Assembly: GCA_002424635.1 (NCBI GenBank)
Contig: DIKT01000074.1
Location: 1 to 19,327, forward strand
Direction of reading: 5' to 3'
Length of the DNA stretch: 19,327 nucleotides
Source: Desulfobulbaceae bacterium UBA5611
GTDB lineage: Bacteria > Desulfobacterota > Desulfobulbia > Desulfobulbales > Desulfocapsaceae
Both the position numbers and the translations under genes were made by a program. Below are positions 1-7,506 of the stretch, in pieces (the first letter of the stretch is position 1; each line of letters begins with the position of its first letter). The notes under the pieces were generated by a model. It did not search any database. It was not told where the DNA came from and saw only the letters and a program-made list of their open reading frames with translations.

Positions 1-87
1 GAATGGTACAAAGGCTTTGATCCACACGGCCAGTTTTACAGTAATCAGGTGGAATACTTTGGCTTAGGAATATCTCTGGGATTCTAA
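1..87 (+). CDS. C-terminal end of an outer-membrane beta-barrel protein (partial)
   Basis: The frame is open from base 1 to a TAA stop at 85-87 and encodes the last 28 residues of a protein that starts outside the window. The tail ends in FGLGISLGF: alternating hydrophobic residues and a terminal Phe, the pattern recognised by the BAM complex in the last strand of outer-membrane beta-barrels. The next gene on the same strand is also an outer-membrane barrel and starts about 100 nt downstream with no terminator between, so the two may be co-transcribed. The family cannot be named from this fragment. Confidence 0.6.
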   Translation, partial: EWYKGFDPHGQFYSNQVEYFGLGISLGF

Positions 88-183
88 CGATAGTGATTAA
101 AGAAAAAGATGAGTCTGCACAAAAAATGATGATGGCCCCATGAAGGGGGAATGCAACAAATCCAACACAGGAGGGAAGAAGAG

Positions 184-1137
184 ATGAACAAAAAATTACT
201 ATTTTTATTAGCAGGATTCCTGGTTATAACTTTCTCATCCTCGGCCTTTGCAGCCGTATCGCTTAAGCGTTTGGGAACCAGTCCATTTTATAGTCAGGCC
301 CTTAAGTCAGAGGCAGACCTGCGAACCATGGTCGAGCGTAACAGGGCTGATCTGCAAACAGGTTTTGCCAAAGCTGGTAACGAGGAGCTGTTCTCAGAAT
401 TCATGGCGCAGTTCCCAACGGCAGAAATTACATCTATTACCGTGGCCCCAGGGGAACAACTCGAGTGGATGCTCTTCCGCAAGAAAAGTCCCAAGCAGAT
501 TGTAGTCCTTAAAGATGTTACCTGGGATGGTGGCTCAGGCTTCGAGGCCTTCAGTTTTTCTATAACCAAGGATGGCCAGCGTTATGAATTTATTGTCCCA
601 GCCGTCTGCGGTAATCTAAGCCTGAAAAGTACCGCCAGAATTGCCGAACCTGTAGCTCCTGCCCCAACCCCTGCCCCTGTCATCAAGAAAGAACCTGTCC
701 AAGCCGTAACTGAGACTGAGGAGCGTAAGTCAGCGCTGGGTGGCCCGGTGGTCGATGTCGGCTTGGCCCAGCAGTTTGATCCAGCCAGTTACATTTTTGC
801 CCGGGGTGGTTATGAATTTCCCTTGATGGAAAAACTTACTATCATGGGTCTGGTCGGTGGTTATGCCCGCATCGCTGATAATGATGGCGATGACGTGGCC
901 TTCATCGCTGATGCCCTGTTGACTTATTATTTAACTGAAAAGATGTTCGTAGGCGGCGGTGCCGGGATCTGGATCGGCGATGATGACAATGTTGATCTCA
1001 TTGTTAACCTCGGATATCTCGTTTATGAGCGACCTGAGATGAAGACTTCCATCTTTGTTGAAGGTCGTTGCGAGGCTGATGAACTGATCTCCAGTATGCA
1101 CTCCCGTCTGGCCGCAGGCCTGCGTTTTCAGTTTTAA
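184..1137 (+). CDS. Outer-membrane beta-barrel protein with soluble N-terminal domain
   Basis: 317 residues from the ATG at 184, chosen because AGGAGG (about 169-174) lies at good spacing and a signal peptide follows at once (MNKKLLFLLAGFLV... ending AFA). The ATG at 151 would add 11 charged residues in front of the signal peptide and has its purine run too close. After the signal peptide comes a mixed alpha/beta domain of about 130 residues with VPAVCGNLSL near its end, then a Pro-rich linker (APAPTPAPV), then about 130 residues of alternating Gly/aromatic strands ending LRFQF. The terminal Phe and strand pattern indicate an 8-strand-type barrel (OmpA/OmpW-like or porin-family fold). The upstream fragment is also a barrel. 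The exact function is not recognisable. The gene ends just before a hairpin terminator and converges on the bEBP at 1264. Confidence 0.8.
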   Translation: MNKKLLFLLAGFLVITFSSSAFAAVSLKRLGTSPFYSQALKSEADLRTMVERNRADLQTGFAKAGNEELFSEFMAQFPTAEITSITVAPGEQLEWMLFRKKSPKQIVVLKDVTWDGGSGFEAFSFSITKDGQRYEFIVPAVCGNLSLKSTARIAEPVAPAPTPAPVIKKEPVQAVTETEERKSALGGPVVDVGLAQQFDPASYIFARGGYEFPLMEKLTIMGLVGGYARIADNDGDDVAFIADALLTYYLTEKMFVGGGAGIWIGDDDNVDLIVNLGYLVYERPEMKTSIFVEGRCEADELISSMHSRLAAGLRFQF

Positions 1138-1161
1138 ACAAGAGATGTAAACAATAGGCAG

Positions 1162-1199
1162 AAGGTCCATTCCAAGGCTAGCTTGGATGGACCTTTTTT
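1162..1199 (+). terminator. Rho-independent terminator after the outer-membrane protein gene
   Basis: AAGGTCCATTCCAA (1162-1175) pairs with TTGGATGGACCTT (1183-1195) with one bulged T and a 7-nt loop. The 3' arm runs into six T residues (1194-1199). It begins 25 nt after the stop of the + strand gene. On the minus strand the stem is followed only by a weak T-rich stretch, so it may partly serve the convergent gene too. Confidence 0.85.
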
Positions 1200-1263
1200 A
1201 TGCAGAGTCTTGGGACGTTTTCTGCGGTCAGACATGCCGCTCCCGTTGCGATGAGATTGAATT

Positions 1264-2790
1264 CTATGCTTTTTGGATATTGAGCTTACCCATGCGGGCC
1301 CGCAAGGTGCTACGGTCCAGACCAAGGATCTCAGCCGCGCTGTTTTTGCCGCTTACCTTCCACTTGGTCTGCTCAAGCACCTGCAGAATATAGTCCCGCT
1401 CAACCGCATCCAGAGTTTTTGGACGTATCGCTAAATCCTTGAACGACTTTTTCAGCTCATCAACCAGACGCAGCTTGGTTCCAGACGAGTTGATCACCGC
1501 CCGCTCCAGGACATTTTCCAGCTCCCGCACATTGCCGGGCCAGTGATAATCCTGTAAGGCCGCCATTACCGCCACCGGAATGATATCAATGGTCTTGCCC
1601 ATCCTCCTGGCAATTTTTTTGACGAAAGAATCGACAAGAAGCGGGATGTCACCCTGACGCTCGCGGAGCGGCGGCATGGTAATAGGGAAAATATTTAAGC
1701 GGTACCAGAGATCCTCACGGAAACGGCCCTGGCGGACCTCCTCTTCCAGATTACGATTGGTGGCGGCGACAATTCGGGTATCGACCTTGATGGTATTGGA
1801 GCTGCCCAACCGTTCAAACTCCCCTTCCTGAAGCACTCTGAGCAGCTTAGCCTGGAGCTCCAGCGGTAATTCGCCGATTTCATCCAGAAAAAGGGTCGCG
1901 CCGTTGGCGACCTCAAAGCGGCCCAGATGTCTGGACAGGGAACCGGTAAAGGCACCTTTTTCATGACCGAATAATTCGCTTTCAATAAGGCTGGCGGAGA
2001 GGGAGGCGCAATTTACCTTGACCAGAGTCCGGTCTTTACGCAGGCTCAAGTCGTGAATAGCCCGGGCGGCCAGCTCCTTGCCGGTGCCGGTCTCACCAAG
2101 AATCAAGACGGTAGTATCGCTTACGGCAATCTGTTCAACTTTATAGAGTACGTATTTGAGGCTATCACTCTGACCAATAATATTCTTATGGTTGGATTCC
2201 AGTGTAATTTCTTCCTGCAGATAGGCCCGTTCCACTTCCAGTTGTTCTTTTAACTGGATGGTTTCGATCAGGGAGGCTTCCGCCCTTTCTTTTCTTTTTT
2301 CCGCCTCTTCTCTGGCGACGACCAGTTCGGCCGTGCGCTTGGTCACCTCGAGTTCAAGAAGGATATTCTGGTCCCGCAGGGATTCGGCCATGGTCTTCAG
2401 TGCCAGATGATTCTTGATGCGGGCCATGACAATGGCCGGACTGATCGGCTTGACAATATAGTCGACCGCACCGAGCTCCAGCCCTTTCTTCTCATCCTCC
2501 ATGTCAGACCTGGCGGTGAGGAAGATCACCGGAATGTTCATCGTCTCGGGATTGGCCTTGAGTCGCCGGCACACCTCGTAACCGTCCATGCCGGGCATCA
2601 TGATATCAAGCAGGATCAGGTTCGGCGGCGCGTCTGAGGCCGCAATCTGCAGGGCCTTCTCGCCGCCGTTGGCAACTTTTACCTTATACTCATTCTTGAG
2701 CAGACTGCTCATTAAAGTGAGGTTTTCCGGCGTGTCGTCGACGACCAGGATCGTAGCCCTGCCGCTGCTATTGAGTCCGTCCATAATCAT
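1264..2790 (-). CDS. Response regulator: REC - coiled coil - sigma54 AAA+ - Fis-type HTH (bEBP)
   Basis: 508 residues. REC domain at about 12-130, with acidic pair D18/D19, phospho-acceptor D62 in LLDIMMPGMDG, T92 and K114. A charged coiled coil follows at about 133-200, then a sigma54-interaction AAA+ domain: Walker A GETGTGKE (232-239), GAFTGS loop (279-284), Walker B LFLDEIGE (about 300-306). A C-terminal Fis-type HTH ends LGLDRSTLRARMGKLNI. It would activate sigma54-RNA polymerase at an enhancer after phosphorylation. Its ATG overlaps the hybrid-kinase stop (ATGA at 2790-2787), so it is translationally coupled to that kinase, whose HPt domain is the obvious phosphodonor. The sigma54-contact loop has Ser where most family members have Ala (GAFTGA). 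From residue about 190 to the end it aligns without gaps with the bEBP at 7507-9069. An in-frame ATG two codons later (2784) is an alternative start. Confidence 0.93.
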   Translation of the reverse strand: MIMDGLNSSGRATILVVDDTPENLTLMSSLLKNEYKVKVANGGEKALQIAASDAPPNLILLDIMMPGMDGYEVCRRLKANPETMNIPVIFLTARSDMEDEKKGLELGAVDYIVKPISPAIVMARIKNHLALKTMAESLRDQNILLELEVTKRTAELVVAREEAEKRKERAEASLIETIQLKEQLEVERAYLQEEITLESNHKNIIGQSDSLKYVLYKVEQIAVSDTTVLILGETGTGKELAARAIHDLSLRKDRTLVKVNCASLSASLIESELFGHEKGAFTGSLSRHLGRFEVANGATLFLDEIGELPLELQAKLLRVLQEGEFERLGSSNTIKVDTRIVAATNRNLEEEVRQGRFREDLWYRLNIFPITMPPLRERQGDIPLLVDSFVKKIARRMGKTIDIIPVAVMAALQDYHWPGNVRELENVLERAVINSSGTKLRLVDELKKSFKDLAIRPKTLDAVERDYILQVLEQTKWKVSGKNSAAEILGLDRSTLRARMGKLNIQKA

Positions 2791-5700
2791 GCCGATGTCC
2801 CGGTGGCGGTCCGTAGCGCTGTGAGCGCCGCCTCGAAGTCGAAAGAATGGATAGCGTCATCAATCTTTTGATAATGGCTGGGAAAGGCGGCCTGCAGCAA
2901 CTCCCCATTGGCATCCAGCACATCCACCGCCTCCGCATCATTATCGGCCAGCATCGCCGCCAGCTTGACACAGACAACCGTGAGCTGTTCCGGGGCGACC
3001 ATGACCGCCGTCTGGACCCGTTCCTCCGGCAGCTGCTGCTCAAGTCGGCTGATAAGATCGGCCAGCATCATTTGCAACTCATCAAGCTGGCTATCGACCT
3101 CCTGGCGCGGACGACGCTCCCTGATCGCCGCCTCCAGCCTTTTCGCCAGCTGCTGCAGGCCGGTGGCGCCGATAGTACCGGCAACGCCCTTGAGGGTATG
3201 GGCCAGCCGCTCTGCGATATCCCAGGAGTTGGCCTCCAGCGCCTTGACAATCTCCGTCACGACGAATTTCTGGCCGGCGACGAACCGGCGCAGCATCGAG
3301 AGGTAAAGCGGCTTCTTGCCGAGCACACGGCGCAGACCGTCAACCATATCCAGCCCCTCGATAGCGGACGGCAGATCGACATCAACCACGACCGGCGGCT
3401 TCACCTCTCCGGCGGCGGCTGATGATTGCTGCGGCTTGATCCATTTCAGCAGCGCCTTCCACAGGTTTTCGGGTTCGATCGGCTTGGCCACATGATCATT
3501 CATGCCCGCCGCCATGCAGCGGTCGCGGTCGCCTTGCATGACATTGGCGGTCATCGCCACCACCGGCAGATCCTTAAAGCGCGCCTCCTTGCGGATCTCC
3601 TGGGTCGCAGTCACCCCGTCCATCACCGGCATTTGCATATCCATCAACACGATGTCGTAATCGACCGCCCGGACCTTGTCCAATGCGATCTGGCCGTTCT
3701 CAGCCAGATCGACAATGAGGCCGGCATCACGCAGCAGTTCGGTTGCCACTTCCTGATTGAGATCGTTGTCCTCGACCAGCAGGACGCGGGAGCCTTTGAT
3801 GGTGGTGAGTTGCATAAATGTGTCGGTCGGCGCCTCCCCGGCGATGCGCACCCCATCGTCGACGCCTCCCAGAAGGCGGACCACAATGTCAAAGAGCACC
3901 GAGGGACTGACCGGCTTGATCAGCACATCGACGATATCGGCTCCCTCCGCGGCCTTGATGACTTCCTCGCGGCCGAAAGCAGTGACCATGATCATGTGCG
4001 GCAGGCGGCTGAGCGGCAGTTCCCTGAGCCGTTTGGCCGTCTCGCTGCCGTCCATGCCCGGCATCTTCCAGTCGAGAAAGACGATATCGTAGGGCTTGCC
4101 CTGCGCCTCAGCCTGATCCACGGCGTCGATGGCCGCCTGGCCCGACTCGGCCTGGTCAACCTGGAAACTCATGCTGCCAAGCTGGTCGCCCAGCATCTGG
4201 CGGGCGTTCTCGTTGTCATCTACCACCAACACCCGTTTGCCCTGCAGGTCGGTCGACAGCGCCAGCTGGCGCGGTTGGCCAGCGCCCTTGCCGAGGCGGG
4301 CCGTGAACCAGAAGGTGCTGCCCTTACCGGGTTCGCTGCTGACGCCCACCTCTCCGCCCATCAGTTCGGCCAGCTTCTTGGAAATAGCCAGCCCGAGGCC
4401 GGTGCCGCCAAATTCACGGGTGGTCGAGGCGTCGGCCTGCACAAATCTCTGGAACAATCGCCCTATCTGCTCCTCCGTCAGGCCTGTGCCGGTATCACGC
4501 ACGGCGCAATAGATCAGCACATCCTCGTCAGTCTCCTCCTGCAGACGGATGACAATGTCGATCTCGCCCTGCTCGGTGAACTTAACGGCATTATTACAGT
4601 AATTGATCAGAATCTGCCCCATTCGCAGTGGATCGCCGACCAGGGAGGACGGCACATTCTTGTCGACATCGAAAACCAGTTCCAGCCCCTTGGCAAAGGT
4701 CTTCTCGGCGATGAGGTTGGCCACGTTGTCAAGCATCTTCTCCAGCTCAAACTCGGTGTATTCAATGGTCAGTTTGCCCACTTCGATCTTCGAAAAATCA
4801 AGAATATCATTGATAATGCTGAGTAGATGGCGGCTGGAGGCCCTGATCTTTTTGATATAGTCGCGCTGGCGCGGCGTCAGCTCGGTCTTCATCGCCAGAT
4901 GGGACATACCGATAATGGCATTCATCGGCGTGCGGATCTCGTGGCTCATATTGGACAGGAAATCCGATTTGGCCAGATTGGCTTTTTCCGCCACCGCTTT
5001 GGCTTTCTCCAGCTCGGCGGTCCTTTCCTGCAGCACCTGCCCCATAATCGTGCTTTCCGTAATATCACGCGCCGCCGCGAACACGCCCTGCAGTCTCCGG
5101 TCCCGATCATAGAAAGTGGTGGCATTCAAGGAGACCACCGTCTCCTGGCCGTCCCTGGTACGCACGGTGAGTTCGTAGTTGGTGACCTTCTTTTCTCTCA
5201 GCACCAGCTTGATGCCTGCCTCGGCCCGCTCCGGCTCGGTGAAGTAATTTTTAAAAGGCGCGCCGATCAATTCGTCACGGGTGCAATCGGTGAGCGCCTC
5301 CATCTGTTTGTTGACGTCGGTGATGATACCGGCCGGATCGGTGGTCATCAGCGCATCGATATTGGCTTCGAACAGGGAGCGCGTATAAAACTGATGATCG
5401 CGCAAGCGCTGGCCAAGCTGCTCCTGCTCTGCCTCAATCTCCTTGCGGGCCGTATTGTCGGTGCCGATCAGCAGATAACCGATGATGGCGTCCTGCTCAT
5501 CACGCAGGGCCGTGACCGAGACGACAGCCGGAAAACAGCTGCCATCCTTGCGGATATAGGTCAGCTCGTAGATATCCTCGATACCGCGTGAAGCCTTGAA
5601 CACCAAGGCCTCAAAGCCTGGCGTAATCGGGGTTTCGAGTTCGAGACTAAGCGCCTCGGCGCGGGCAATCAGCTCCTGCGGATCGGAGATATCAGCCGGC

Positions 5701-7166
5701 GTGATCGTGTTCAGCACTTCGGCGGCCGTATAGCCCAGCATACGCTCGGCCCCGACGTTGAAGATCTGGATGACGCCCTGGGCGTCGGTGGCGATACTTG
5801 AGAAATTGGCGCTATTAAAAATGGCGTCCTGCAGGGCTCCCGCCTTGAGCAGAGCCTCTTCCGCCTGCTTGCGGGCGGTGATATCACGCAGAATAGCGGT
5901 GAAATAACGCTTGCCACCCAGCCACATCTCGCTCACCGCTATCTCCAGCGGAAAGATACTGCCATCCTTGCGCCGGCCGACCACCTCCCGTTCAAGGCCG
6001 ACCGCGCGTTCCTCTTCGCTCACATTATAATACTCAAGCGATCCATTGTGCTGGTCTTGATCAAGTTCGGGGATCAGCAGGCTGAAGATTTGTCCGATAA
6101 GCTCTGCGGCACCATAGCCAAACATACGCTCAGCGGCCGGGTTCACCGTCTCGACGATGCCACCGTCAGCGTGGAGGGTGACAATGCCGTCCACTACGGT
6201 ATTTAAAATCGTCTGGATCAGCGCCGTACTGTCAAGCAAGGCCTGTTGCGCTGCATATTCACCGGTGACATCACGAAACACCAGCACGGCTCCGACCACC
6301 TGAGACTCGCGGTCACGAATCGGCGCGCAGCTGTCGGCGATATCGCATTCACTGCCATCACGGGCAATGAGCACGGTGTGGTTGGCCAGGCCCTGTATCG
6401 TGCCCTTGGCCAGGGTCTCCATGACCGGGATCGTGGCGGCTTGACGGGTTTCCTTGTTGATGATATGAAAGATCTCATCCACCAGATGACCGCTGGCTTC
6501 CGCCTGCGTCCAACCGGTGAGCCTTTCGGCCAGGGGATTGAGGAGTGTCACCCGGGCTTTGGCATCGGTGGTGATTACGGCATCACCAATGGAGTTGAGC
6601 GTCACGGTGAGCTTTTCCTCGCTCTCCCGCAGGGTGACATTGGCCTGCTGCAGCTGCCGGTTGGTCTCCTCCTGAATCTCGAGCAGATGCTGACGCTCTG
6701 CCTCGACCTGCTTGCGCGCGGTGTTATCGGTGCCGATCAGCAGATATCCAATGATAGCTGCCTTCTTGTCGCGCAGGGCCGTGACCGACACGACTGCCGG
6801 AAAACGGCTGCCATCCTTGCGGATATAGGTCAGCTCGTAGATATCCTCGATGCCGCGTGAGGCCTTGAACACCAAGGCCTCGAAGCCCGGCATAATCGGG
6901 GTCTCGAGTTCAACGCTGAGCGCCTCGGCACGGGCAATCAGCTCCTGCGGATCGGAGATATCGGCCGGCGTGATCGTGTTCACCACTTCGGCAGCCGCAT
7001 AGCCCAGCATACGCTCGGCGCCGACATTGAAAATCTGGATGACGCCCTGAGCGTCTGTGGCAATACTTGAGAAATTGGCGCTATTGAAAATAGCGTCCTG
7101 CAGGGCTCCCGCTTTGAGCAGGGCCTCTTCCTTCTGCTGGCGGACAGTGGTGGTAAGTTTTTTCAT
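2787..7166 (-). CDS. Soluble multi-PAS hybrid sensor histidine kinase with two REC domains and HPt
   Basis: 1459 residues with no signal peptide or membrane segment, so probably cytoplasmic. Order: PAS1 (about 15-152), PAS2 (about 184-302), PAS3 (about 312-432), PAS4 (about 438-575), PAS5 (about 596-705), HisKA with H742 in SHEIRTPMNA, HATPase with N859, DTGTGL (891-896) and GTGLGL (921-926), REC1 (D1032), REC2 (D1176), HPt (H1323 in AHTLKG), then about 75 residues of helical tail. All phosphorelay residues are present, so a relay H742 - REC - H1323 - REC of the downstream bEBP is expected. PAS1 and PAS4 are near copies (see repeat entries). The gene overlaps the bEBP gene by 4 nt. The ATG at 7166 has no clear Shine-Dalgarno and the frame stays open upstream, so the exact start is uncertain. 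The ligand is unknown: no haem- or flavin-binding signature was recognised in the PAS domains. Confidence 0.93.
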   Translation of the reverse strand: MKKLTTTVRQQKEEALLKAGALQDAIFNSANFSSIATDAQGVIQIFNVGAERMLGYAAAEVVNTITPADISDPQELIARAEALSVELETPIMPGFEALVFKASRGIEDIYELTYIRKDGSRFPAVVSVTALRDKKAAIIGYLLIGTDNTARKQVEAERQHLLEIQEETNRQLQQANVTLRESEEKLTVTLNSIGDAVITTDAKARVTLLNPLAERLTGWTQAEASGHLVDEIFHIINKETRQAATIPVMETLAKGTIQGLANHTVLIARDGSECDIADSCAPIRDRESQVVGAVLVFRDVTGEYAAQQALLDSTALIQTILNTVVDGIVTLHADGGIVETVNPAAERMFGYGAAELIGQIFSLLIPELDQDQHNGSLEYYNVSEEERAVGLEREVVGRRKDGSIFPLEIAVSEMWLGGKRYFTAILRDITARKQAEEALLKAGALQDAIFNSANFSSIATDAQGVIQIFNVGAERMLGYTAAEVLNTITPADISDPQELIARAEALSLELETPITPGFEALVFKASRGIEDIYELTYIRKDGSCFPAVVSVTALRDEQDAIIGYLLIGTDNTARKEIEAEQEQLGQRLRDHQFYTRSLFEANIDALMTTDPAGIITDVNKQMEALTDCTRDELIGAPFKNYFTEPERAEAGIKLVLREKKVTNYELTVRTRDGQETVVSLNATTFYDRDRRLQGVFAAARDITESTIMGQVLQERTAELEKAKAVAEKANLAKSDFLSNMSHEIRTPMNAIIGMSHLAMKTELTPRQRDYIKKIRASSRHLLSIINDILDFSKIEVGKLTIEYTEFELEKMLDNVANLIAEKTFAKGLELVFDVDKNVPSSLVGDPLRMGQILINYCNNAVKFTEQGEIDIVIRLQEETDEDVLIYCAVRDTGTGLTEEQIGRLFQRFVQADASTTREFGGTGLGLAISKKLAELMGGEVGVSSEPGKGSTFWFTARLGKGAGQPRQLALSTDLQGKRVLVVDDNENARQMLGDQLGSMSFQVDQAESGQAAIDAVDQAEAQGKPYDIVFLDWKMPGMDGSETAKRLRELPLSRLPHMIMVTAFGREEVIKAAEGADIVDVLIKPVSPSVLFDIVVRLLGGVDDGVRIAGEAPTDTFMQLTTIKGSRVLLVEDNDLNQEVATELLRDAGLIVDLAENGQIALDKVRAVDYDIVLMDMQMPVMDGVTATQEIRKEARFKDLPVVAMTANVMQGDRDRCMAAGMNDHVAKPIEPENLWKALLKWIKPQQSSAAAGEVKPPVVVDVDLPSAIEGLDMVDGLRRVLGKKPLYLSMLRRFVAGQKFVVTEIVKALEANSWDIAERLAHTLKGVAGTIGATGLQQLAKRLEAAIRERRPRQEVDSQLDELQMMLADLISRLEQQLPEERVQTAVMVAPEQLTVVCVKLAAMLADNDAEAVDVLDANGELLQAAFPSHYQKIDDAIHSFDFEAALTALRTATGTSA
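5441..5880 (-). repeat. Intragenic PAS duplication, copy in PAS4
   Basis: The stretch 5461-5862 matches 6730-7131 at a constant offset of 1269 bases (423 codons), with no insertions or deletions and roughly nine of ten bases identical by eye. Weaker similarity extends about 20 bases to either side. It encodes the second ALLKAG...NTARK unit of the kinase. Confidence 0.9.
6710..7149 (-). repeat. Intragenic PAS duplication, copy in PAS1
   Basis: Partner of the copy at 5441-5880. The encoded domains differ at about ten residues, for example SRFPAV here against SCFPAV in PAS4, and RDKKAAI against RDEQDAI. The repeated unit starts at EEALLKAG, just after the first dozen residues of the protein. 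Confidence 0.9.
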
Positions 7167-7506
7167 ATCATTCAGGGGGAAAAAGTCTGCACTATAATTG
7201 ATCGCTATATAACTTAAATGATCAACAAGAAGGAAAGCAACTGTGCAGATACCTTGAAAAAGGTCTTGATATCATACAAGGTGTCGCCCCAACGATCAAC
7301 CGGAAACTTCGCATAATATTTTTCGGCGGTACTCTCCACTCCGGCCAGAAGGCCGTATTTTTAATCGGCCGATCTGATTTTTTTACGCTGTAATCACAAG
7401 GAGTTGCTGTTCTGGCGGGCAGGATCAATCAAATTACAACAGAGGATCAGAAAACAAGGAGGGCATAACTATAAGCTGGACCATATGAACAAGAATCATG
7501 ACTGTT
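7167..7506. other. Intergenic region between the PAS-bEBP stop and the hybrid-kinase start
   Basis: This 340-nt stretch has no convincing gene. The one ORF of modest length (7222-7428, minus) has no Shine-Dalgarno and an unstructured Cys/Pro/Arg-rich translation. It should contain the promoter of the kinase-bEBP operon, but I see no sigma54 site and no strong -35/-10 pair. Two GC-rich hairpins with T-runs face the + strand (see the separate entry). No T-run terminator follows the bEBP stop on the minus strand, so read-through into the kinase operon is possible. Confidence 0.5.
7342..7385 (+). terminator. Terminator-like hairpins on the + strand with no matching gene
   Basis: CGGCC-AGAA-GGCCG (7342-7355) is followed by TATTTTTAAT. 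GGCCG (7351-7355) can instead pair with CGGCC (7366-7370). The palindrome ATCGGCCGAT (7364-7373) is followed by CTGATTTTTTT. These look like + strand intrinsic terminators, but no + strand gene lies upstream, so they may end a small RNA or be part of minus-strand untranslated structure. Confidence 0.35.

Noticed and set aside
3426..4826. 466-codon ORF on the + strand
   Set aside because: Antisense to the REC/HATPase part of the hybrid kinase, whose domains are unmistakable. The translation is His/Leu/Gln-rich with no recognisable domain, a typical GC-skew shadow.
7222..7428. 68-codon minus-strand ORF in the intergenic region
   Set aside because: No Shine-Dalgarno, odd composition, and it spans the GC-rich hairpins.
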